Shown: positions 7,983 through 12,358 of the stretch, one piece after another
Layout of the letters: every line of letters begins with the position of its first letter
Position numbering within the stretch: the stretch's first letter is position 1
Source of the DNA: Psychrobacter sp.
Lineage (GTDB): Bacteria; Pseudomonadota; Gammaproteobacteria; Pseudomonadales; Moraxellaceae
Length of the DNA stretch: 12,358 bases
Assembly (NCBI GenBank): GCA_012270355.1
Contig: JAAXIL010000080.1
Location: forward strand, 1 to 12,358
Reading direction: 5' to 3'
Notes under the pieces: generated by a model
The model's input: only the letters and a program-made list of their open reading frames with translations
What the model was told of the DNA's origin: nothing
Databases searched by the model: none
Position numbers and translations under genes: made by a program

Positions 7983-8351
7983 CTATCGCTTCACCCGAAT
8001 CTTTAACCCCGCAGGGCGTTTTCTGACCCATTTCACAAATTTTTGCACTTCGCTATGTTCTTTTAAGCGGTCAGTCGTGTGGTAATAAGTCGCCAATTCA
8101 TGATTATCAAAAATGCGGTGAATTTGTGAATGGCACGGACGACACAACATGGCAATCTCGCCCGTCATTTCATCTTTGCTAAATTCTCGTTTGGTACGGG
8201 ACTTATTATGACGAGAGCGAGGAATGAGATGATGGCGGGTCAGTTTCAGTCCAGTGCGTTCGCACAATTCACACGCCTCATCAGTCTCTTGAGTGTCATG
8301 AGTTTGGTCTGTCTCGATATTGTTTAACATGTCCTTATCATAGCATGACAT
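7983..8351 (-). CDS. Small HNH endonuclease-domain protein (YisB-like)
   Basis: This 122-residue soluble protein carries a compact HNH/treble-clef domain. Zinc-binding cysteine pairs are CELC (about 27-30) and CRPC (about 70-73). The catalytic region is LTRHHLIPRSRHNKS (about 38-52), and CHSQIHRIF follows. The C-terminal part (EVQKFVKWVRKRP) matches the small stand-alone HNH proteins like B. subtilis YisB, whose substrate is not established to my knowledge. The N-terminal 25 residues are acidic and probably disordered. The start is uncertain. ATG 8351 has no Shine-Dalgarno. ATG 8330 has an AAGGA that is too close, 1 nt away. The gene is 63 bp upstream of uvrC on the same strand and may share its transcript. 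The rplS-operon terminator lies 41 bp upstream. A repair or restriction role is only suggested by domain and neighbour. Confidence 0.85.
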   Translation of the reverse strand: MSCYDKDMLNNIETDQTHDTQETDEACELCERTGLKLTRHHLIPRSRHNKSRTKREFSKDEMTGEIAMLCRPCHSQIHRIFDNHELATYYHTTDRLKEHSEVQKFVKWVRKRPAGLKIRVKR

Positions 8352-8391
8352 GACATAACGTACAGACTGCTCAACTTATAAACCAAACCAT

Positions 8392-8423
8392 AAAAAAACC
8401 CTCAATCCGAAGATTAAGGGTTT
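8392..8423 (-). terminator. Rho-independent terminator of the rpsP-rimM-trmD-rplS operon
   Basis: On the minus strand a 12-bp stem pairs the arms at 8423-8412 and 8407-8396 around a TTCG tetraloop and runs straight into seven T residues (8398-8392). All pairs form on the minus-strand RNA, one of them as G-U. On the plus strand that position becomes a C-A mismatch and the downstream T-tract is short, so the element works mainly for the minus strand. It lies 38 bp past the rplS stop. Confidence 0.93.
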
Positions 8424-8461
8424 CTAAAATAGCGGAAACGGTAAAATTAAATACCAGTAAT

Positions 8462-8899
8462 TTAGATACCTGGGGCAGTTTCAACCGCATCAGGTACGCC
8501 AGCGTCAGTTTTGGTCTGACCGCCTTCTTGTACGCTGGCACGTTTTGCACCCAACTTCTCACGGATACGAGCCGATTTGCCCGAACGCTCACGCAAGTAG
8601 TAAAGTTTGGCACGACGTACATCACCACGACGCTTCACTTCGATACGATCGATGAGTGGCGAGTGCAACTGAAATGCCCGCTCAACCCCAATACCGCTCG
8701 AAATTTTACGCACCGTAAAAGCAGAGTTGATGCCACGATTACGCTTGGCAATCACCACACCTTCGAACGCCTGCAAACGCTCACGTTCACCTTCACGTAC
8801 TTTAACCTGCACCACAACCGTGTCGCCAGGTGCAAAGTCTGGACGCTCGGTCAATTGAGCGTTTTCTACGATTTGGACTAGGGGATGTTTGTTACTCAT
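8462..8899 (-). CDS. rplS: 50S ribosomal protein L19
   Basis: L19 sits at the 30S-50S interface of the ribosome. The core matches the family throughout: [54 protein letters not shown], and the end [20 protein letters not shown]. The protein is 145 residues, compared with 115 in E. coli. The extra length is a C-terminal tail of about 29 residues (from [11 protein letters not shown]), rich in Ala, Thr, Gly and Asp and probably disordered. The start is the ATG at 8899, because AGAAGGAA (8914-8907) is a strong ribosome binding site 7 nt upstream and the family begins [13 protein letters not shown]. A longer in-frame start at 8989 adds 30 residues unlike L19. It is the last gene of the rpsP operon and is separated from trmD by 125 bp, which is long for this operon. 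Confidence 0.98.
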   Translation of the reverse strand: MSNKHPLVQIVENAQLTERPDFAPGDTVVVQVKVREGERERLQAFEGVVIAKRNRGINSAFTVRKISSGIGVERAFQLHSPLIDRIEVKRRGDVRRAKLYYLRERSGKSARIREKLGAKRASVQEGGQTKTDAGVPDAVETAPGI

Positions 8900-8965
8900 G
8901 GGAGTATTCCTTCTGTACGACATGAGAGGCTGATGGTGTCTCGCATCACGTCGGTTTATGTTAAT

Positions 8966-8997
8966 GTTTTGCTTGGGTCTCATCGACACGGCAAAAC
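8966..8997 (-). promoter_or_regulatory. Inverted repeat in the trmD-rplS gap: candidate rplS leader hairpin
   Basis: Perfect 7-bp arms GTTTTGC (8966-8972) and GCAAAAC (8991-8997) flank an 18-nt loop inside the 125-bp gap between trmD and rplS. The hairpin is upstream of the rplS ribosome binding site. It has no T-run in either direction. It could be a translational control element or an mRNA-processing site. The short stem alone does not prove function. Confidence 0.35.
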
Positions 8998-9024
8998 GGG
9001 GTTAAAAATTGATATACAAAAATT

Positions 9025-9771
9025 TTATAAGTTTTTTAGCCATTTGGCTTGCTCTTTACTCGGCTCAAACGCTTGCCACAAATCAGGACGCCGTGCTTGC
9101 GTACGTTTTTCCTGTTGAACAAATCGCCATTTGGCAATATTGGCATGATGCCCTGATAACAATACTTCAGGCACTTTTTGTTCTGCAAACTCAAGCGGTT
9201 TGGTATATTGCGGACAATCAAGCAAACCATCGACAAACGAATCTTGCTCGGCAGACGCATCATCACCCATCACGTTATGCAAGCGTCTAATCACACTGTC
9301 CATCAATACCATTGCTGGCAATTCACCGCCAGTTAGCACATAATCACCAATGGAAATTTCTGCATCGACATAAGCAGACAGCAGTCGCTCATCAATGCCT
9401 TCATAACGCCCACATAGCAAAATCATGCCATCCAACGTTTTGTACTGCATGACCACCGCTTCACTCAGCGTTTCGCCTTGCGGTGATAAATACACCACTG
9501 GACAATGCTCAGAATCGACCTTACAACCCTGTACTTTAGCTTGCGATTTGGCAAACTCAATAGCTTTTGCCAGTGGCTCTGCCATCATCACCATGCCAGG
9601 ACCGCCACCGTATGGTCGTTCATCCACTCGCCGATAGTTATCGGTAGTAAAATCTCGAGGGTTAATCCCCTCAACCGTCACCTGTCCATTACTTATCGCC
9701 CGTCCCGTAATGCCAAATTGAGTTAAGGCATCAAACATTTCGGGGAAAATGGAAATGACGGCAAAATACAT
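9025..9771 (-). CDS. trmD: tRNA (guanine-N1)-methyltransferase TrmD
   Basis: TrmD uses S-adenosylmethionine to make m1G37 in tRNAs with a G36-G37 pair, which prevents +1 frameshifting. It works as a dimer with a trefoil-knot active site. The 248-residue protein starts with [13 protein letters not shown], the family N-terminus, which supports the ATG at 9771 despite a poor ribosome binding site. Visible motifs are [13 protein letters not shown] (50-62), YLSPQG (94-99), [12 protein letters not shown] (118-129), the knot loop [14 protein letters not shown] (141-154), [16 protein letters not shown] (177-192, containing the likely catalytic Asp), and [17 protein letters not shown] (200-216). The C-terminal tRNA-binding domain is complete. 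The gene follows rimM by 21 bp and is third in the ribosomal operon. Confidence 0.99.
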   Translation of the reverse strand: MYFAVISIFPEMFDALTQFGITGRAISNGQVTVEGINPRDFTTDNYRRVDERPYGGGPGMVMMAEPLAKAIEFAKSQAKVQGCKVDSEHCPVVYLSPQGETLSEAVVMQYKTLDGMILLCGRYEGIDERLLSAYVDAEISIGDYVLTGGELPAMVLMDSVIRRLHNVMGDDASAEQDSFVDGLLDCPQYTKPLEFAEQKVPEVLLSGHHANIAKWRFVQQEKRTQARRPDLWQAFEPSKEQAKWLKNL

Positions 9772-9792
9772 AGTGTGGTTATGGCAAAGTAA

Positions 9793-10332
9793 TTAAAAAT
9801 CCGCTTCCCAATCGACGTGTATTTCTTGCTTATCTAAAAATACGTCAATGATGGTCTGTTCATGCCACGGAATTAAGCGAGGCTCACTGTCGATGCTGTC
9901 CGTCGTTGGCTCAATCTCTAAGATAGAATGAGCACCCGTGTCAAATAGCGACTTAACTTTGCCAAGAACCTCATTTTGAGCATTGATGACTGTCAAGCCT
10001 TCTAAATCTGACCACAGATATTCATCATCTTCTGTGTCGCTCAACGTGTCTTTTTCCACCCAAATACCCACACCTTGAATGGTTTCTTCCACATTGCGTT
10101 CCGTCACTGGTTCAAAGCTGGCGTCCAAGCCCGAGCCTTGCTCTCGCCACTTTATAACGTCGAGCGGTTTGTAGCCTGTGGCAGTCTTAATCCACCAAGG
10201 TTGGTGCTCAAAAATATCAGGGCGATTGTCCAAATGGCTAAATACCCAAAGCCACCCCTTGATGCCATACGGCTTCTTAAGTTCGCCGATTTGAATGAGC
10301 GAGTCGGGGTTAGGTTGGGTATGCTTATTCAT
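9793..10332 (-). CDS. rimM: 16S rRNA processing protein RimM
   Basis: RimM binds ribosomal protein S19 and the 30S head and assists late 16S rRNA maturation. The 179-residue protein has the N-terminal RimM beta-barrel (about 13-95), opening with IQIGELKKPYGIKGWLWV, and a C-terminal PRC-barrel (about 104-178). The latter contains EYLWSDLEGLTVIN (104-117), LGKVKSLFDTGAHSILEI (123-140), RLIPW (152-156) and the typical end VDWEADF. An acidic insert (DTLSDTEDDE, 95-104) joins the two domains. The length is close to the family norm. The gene sits 36 bp after rpsP and 21 bp before trmD, consistent with one transcript. The ribosome binding site is weak (GGA, 6 nt upstream). Confidence 0.98.
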   Translation of the reverse strand: MNKHTQPNPDSLIQIGELKKPYGIKGWLWVFSHLDNRPDIFEHQPWWIKTATGYKPLDVIKWREQGSGLDASFEPVTERNVEETIQGVGIWVEKDTLSDTEDDEYLWSDLEGLTVINAQNEVLGKVKSLFDTGAHSILEIEPTTDSIDSEPRLIPWHEQTIIDVFLDKQEIHVDWEADF

Positions 10333-10368
10333 GACAATCCGCTGATACGCTTTATTTTAACTCGCAAC

Positions 10369-10659
10369 TTATGCGGTTTGAGCGTCTTGTGCGGTTTCTG
10401 ATGCGGTCTCTTCAGCTTCAGGCGTATAGCCTTTGGCAAGCGATTTTACACGGTCAGAGGGCTGTGCACCTTTAGCAACCCATGCGTTATAGGCTTCCAT
10501 ATCAAGGCGAAGCTCAACTTCTTGACCACGAGCCAGTGGGTTGTAAAAACCAATGTTCTCGATGTAACGTCCGTTACGGGCACGACGCTGATCGGCAACA
10601 ACAACTTGATAAAATGGGCGTTTTTTGGCACCGCCACGAGCTAAACGAATGACTACCAT
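10369..10659 (-). CDS. rpsP: 30S ribosomal protein S16
   Basis: S16 binds 16S rRNA early and stabilises the body of the 30S subunit. Residues 1-42 match the family very closely ([36 protein letters not shown]), and SDRVKSL is at 68-74. The protein has 96 residues, compared with 82 in E. coli. The difference is a C-terminal tail of about 17 residues ([17 protein letters not shown]) that is acidic and Ala/Thr-rich. It is the first gene of the operon and lies about 115 nt downstream of a clear extended -10 promoter. The Shine-Dalgarno is weak (GAGA region), so leader structure may matter for its expression. Confidence 0.98.
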   Translation of the reverse strand: MVVIRLARGGAKKRPFYQVVVADQRRARNGRYIENIGFYNPLARGQEVELRLDMEAYNAWVAKGAQPSDRVKSLAKGYTPEAEETASETAQDAQTA

Positions 10660-10703
10660 AAGTGTCTCTACAATTAACTAAAAAAGGGATTTAATGAAAA
10701 CGA

Positions 10704-10756
10704 CCTAATCTCTGATGCTCTTAAAAGCACACTGGATGCTAACTCAAGAAATTAGG
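10704..10756 (-). ncRNA. Predicted folded 5' leader of the rpsP operon mRNA
   Basis: Between the promoter (-10 at 10786-10781) and the rpsP start, the minus-strand RNA can form a 10-bp closing stem. Its arms are 10756-10747 and 10713-10704, with nine Watson-Crick pairs and one G-U. Inside it a second 5-bp hairpin TGCTT/GAGCA closes a TTAA loop, and AGCATC occurs twice. The G-U pair would be a C-A mismatch on the other strand, so the fold favours the transcribed strand. It could be an autoregulatory ribosomal-protein leader. I do not recognise it as a named RNA family. Confidence 0.45.
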
Positions 10757-10780
10757 CTGGGGGTATTCAAAAAGGGCACG

Positions 10781-10789
10781 ATTATAGCA
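10781..10789 (-). promoter_or_regulatory. Extended -10 promoter of the rpsP-rimM-trmD-rplS operon
   Basis: On the minus strand TGCTATAAT (10789-10781) is a perfect extended -10. The -35 region at 17-bp spacing (TTTCCC) is poor, which an extended -10 can tolerate. The predicted start is near 10774 and leaves a leader of about 115 nt before rpsP. Confidence 0.75.
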
Positions 10790-10896
10790 CAACTGGCTGA
10801 CGGGGGAAAGCATGAGCTTGAAATTATTTTTTGGGGTTTTTCAGTAGGTTTGGATTAAAATTGTTTTGTCATGAATGTAGAGAATGGTTATATACG

Positions 10897-11532
10897 ATGT
10901 CCGCCCTTATCCTATTTAACAAACCGTATGGCGTGCTTAGTCAATTTCGAGCCGACGACAACAACGATTATGCCACGCTTGCTGACTTTTTTACGGACAA
11001 GTCGCTACGAGTGGCAGGTAGGCTGGACGCTACCTCTGAAGGCTTGCTGATTTTAACCAGTGACGGGCGAGTGAACAAAGCCATTACTCACCCACCTCGT
11101 CCCCCCAGCATCAACTCCTACACCCAAGCATCACAGCAAAAACAAGGCAAAACCTATCTGGTGCAAGTTGAAGGCGAGGCGAACCCCACGCAACTTAGGC
11201 AACTTGCCAATGGCGTTGAGCTTAAAGACGGCTTGACCTTACCTGCTGAGGTTCAGCCATTAACAGAAGCCGACCTACCCATGCCGTTATGGCAACGTCA
11301 CCCGCCCATTCGCACCCGCCAAAACGTGCCGACAACGTGGTTAAGTTTGACCATTTTTGAGGGCAAAAACCGTCAAGTCAGGCGTATGACCGCCCATGTC
11401 GGCTTGCCGTGTTTACGCCTAATCCGATGGTCAGTCGGTGAGTTTGATTTGGGCTCGCTCGGGGTGGGCGAGTTCGTTCGTGTGCATTTGAATGCAAAAC
11501 GACTGGCTAGGCTTGGCATCAATGTCCGGTAG
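10897..11532 (+). CDS. rluE: 23S rRNA pseudouridine synthase, RluE type (RsuA family)
   Basis: This is an RsuA/RluB/E/F-type enzyme that isomerises a uridine in 23S rRNA; E. coli RluE modifies U2457 near the peptidyl-transferase centre. The 211-residue protein opens with ALILFNKPYGVLSQF (3-17). It carries the catalytic motif AGRLDATSEGLL (40-51) with nucleophile Asp44, and the family block EGKNRQVRRMTAHVGLP (155-171), followed by LRLIRW. There is no N-terminal S4 domain, as in RluE. Residues about 66-83 (PPRPPSINSYTQASQQKQ) look like an insertion before GKTYLVQVEG compared with E. coli RluE. The ATG at 10897 is preferred to an upstream in-frame TTG at 10831, which would add 22 residues not seen in the family. 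The gene is divergent from rpsP and its ribosome binding site is weak. Confidence 0.93.
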   Translation: MSALILFNKPYGVLSQFRADDNNDYATLADFFTDKSLRVAGRLDATSEGLLILTSDGRVNKAITHPPRPPSINSYTQASQQKQGKTYLVQVEGEANPTQLRQLANGVELKDGLTLPAEVQPLTEADLPMPLWQRHPPIRTRQNVPTTWLSLTIFEGKNRQVRRMTAHVGLPCLRLIRWSVGEFDLGSLGVGEFVRVHLNAKRLARLGINVR

Positions 11533-11630
11533 GTCCCTAAGACGCTTTAGAAACCGAACTGCGGGTGGGGAATATTGTAAGCATAAATTAGAAGTCGGCT
11601 ATATACGGTTGCACTAACTTCACGCATAAT

Positions 11631-11669
11631 AGGGCAATCACTGTTTAAGTGTTTGTCCTTTTTTGCCCT
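11631..11669. repeat. 7-bp inverted repeat upstream of the AI-2E-family gene
   Basis: AGGGCAA (11631-11637) and TTGCCCT (11663-11669) are perfect arms around 25 nt that contain a smaller CACT/AGTG pair and a T6 tract. It could be a weak terminator for the upstream gene or part of the leader of the next gene. The remaining sequence between rluE and the next start (11533-11688) shows no other feature I can support. Confidence 0.35.
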
Positions 11670-11688
11670 GCATTTAGGTTTGCCCGTC

Positions 11689-12358
11689 ATGATCGAAAAC
11701 TGGAATCGTGAGCTGATTACTCAGCGACTTCTTGCCATTACCTTGCTGGTGGTGCTGATTGTGCTGTGTTTTCAGGTGGTCAAGTTTTTTATCGTGCCTG
11801 CCCTGTGGGGGGCAATTTTGGCGTATGTCACCTTTCCTATTTATAACTTTTTTCATAAAAAGGTCAAACTTAGTTCCGATTTTAGTGCGGGCATCATGAC
11901 GGTGGCGGTTAGCCTTGCCATTGGTATTCCGTTGGTGATTGGTGTCGTTATTCTGCAACAAGAAGCCCTCAACCTGTTTTCCACTTTATTACACCGCATT
12001 CAGAGAGGCTACGTCGATTTGCCCGATTCAATTAAAAACTTACCCGGTATCGGACAGACCATCAAAGATACGTTGTGGGAAATCAACAAAGACCCCGAAG
12101 GCACCATGCTCAAGTTTCGAGAATGGGTTCGTTCGCATTTGTATTATGGCAAATTGGCGTTTGACGTGGTGCTTAGTAGTCTTGCCAAGTTGGGCATGAC
12201 GCTGATGACGCTGTTTTTCTTTTATCGAGACGGCATCAGCCTGATCAAACAAATTCGTCAAGCCCTGCGAAATATCATCGGCAACCGTATCGATGGCTAC
12301 ATTGATTCGGTTGGCACGACGACACAAGCGGTGGTGTATGGCATTGGTTTGACCGCAC
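11689..12358 (+). CDS. AI-2E family transporter (PerM/YdiK-like), 3' end outside window
   Basis: This open frame runs from an ATG at 11689 off the right edge and gives 223 complete codons. Residues 14-56 form two adjacent hydrophobic segments, with a further pair of membrane stretches around 67-90. A soluble loop (91-155, including LPGIGQTIKD) comes next, and then a membrane segment at about 158-178. The latter ends in FFFYRDG (176-182), a hallmark of the AI-2E/PerM family. Another hydrophobic stretch begins near 212. Family members are multi-pass inner-membrane proteins of 340-380 residues. A few export autoinducer-2 or ions, but most have no proven substrate, so the family name should not be read as function. 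An AGG 10-12 nt upstream is a weak ribosome binding site. The same-strand neighbour rluE ends 156 bp upstream. Confidence 0.88.
   Translation, partial: MIENWNRELITQRLLAITLLVVLIVLCFQVVKFFIVPALWGAILAYVTFPIYNFFHKKVKLSSDFSAGIMTVAVSLAIGIPLVIGVVILQQEALNLFSTLLHRIQRGYVDLPDSIKNLPGIGQTIKDTLWEINKDPEGTMLKFREWVRSHLYYGKLAFDVVLSSLAKLGMTLMTLFFFYRDGISLIKQIRQALRNIIGNRIDGYIDSVGTTTQAVVYGIGLTA

Noticed and set aside
8528..8881. Open frame on the plus strand opposite rplS
   Set aside because: It lies opposite strongly conserved L19 coding sequence and has no ribosome binding site or recognisable motif.
8900..8989. Longer rplS start at 8989
   Set aside because: It adds 30 residues unlike L19, while the ATG at 8899 has a strong AAGGAA ribosome binding site and the typical N-terminus.
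10866..10894. Good-looking sigma-70 promoter: TTGTCA, 17 bp, TATATA
   Set aside because: Its start site would fall near 10901, after the rluE ATG at 10897, and there is no other usable start codon nearby in frame. It is probably fortuitous.
10831..10896. TTG start adding 22 residues to rluE
   Set aside because: The added residues do not resemble the family N-terminus, and the ATG at 10897 gives a protein close to the family length.
1..12358. Mobile element, CRISPR array or defence system
   Set aside because: No transposase or integrase genes, no regularly spaced repeats and no defence-gene cluster are present; a single HNH gene beside uvrC is not enough to claim one.

Overview
This is a chromosomal housekeeping window from a gammaproteobacterium. 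Moraxellaceae (Psychrobacter/Moraxella-like) is the most likely family. The ClpX, ArgS, UvrC, TrmD, RimM, S16 and L19 sequences are all gammaproteobacterial in type, and rpsP-rimM-trmD-rplS is in the standard order. The family assignment is an inference from general resemblance, since no search could be run. I see no transposase, integrase, phage gene, CRISPR array, tRNA or rRNA.

Layout, left to right. Positions 1-410 hold the 3' end of clpX (+), closed by an intrinsic terminator. A gap of about 300 bp with two sets of repeats leads to a classical short-chain dehydrogenase (+, 717-1703). It converges on a minus-strand pair, argS followed by a SPOR-domain FtsN-like protein (4570 down to 1732). 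Divergent from argS is a cytochrome b561 gene (+, 4782-5357). Next is an unrecognised acidic protein (+, 5441-6037) that converges on uvrC (-), with 7 bp between the stop codons. A small HNH-domain gene (-) lies just upstream of uvrC. The ribosomal operon rpsP-rimM-trmD-rplS (-, 10659 down to 8462) has a clear extended -10 promoter (10781-10789), a foldable leader and a strong TTCG-loop terminator (8392-8423). Divergent from it is an RluE-type 23S rRNA pseudouridine synthase (+, 10897-11532). The window ends inside an AI-2E-family membrane protein (+, 11689 to the edge).

Functionally the window is dominated by translation: arginine charging, S16 and L19, 30S maturation by RimM, m1G37 tRNA methylation by TrmD and 23S rRNA pseudouridylation. 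Nucleotide excision repair (UvrC), proteolysis (ClpX), cell-envelope/division (SPOR protein), a b-type cytochrome and a membrane transporter-like protein make up the rest.

No new multi-gene system is evident. The points most worth a second look are non-coding or lineage-specific. They are a long imperfect inverted repeat and nested repeats upstream of the dehydrogenase, folded leaders before rpsP and rplS, unstructured tails on both S16 and L19, and the unassigned acidic protein at 5441-6037.
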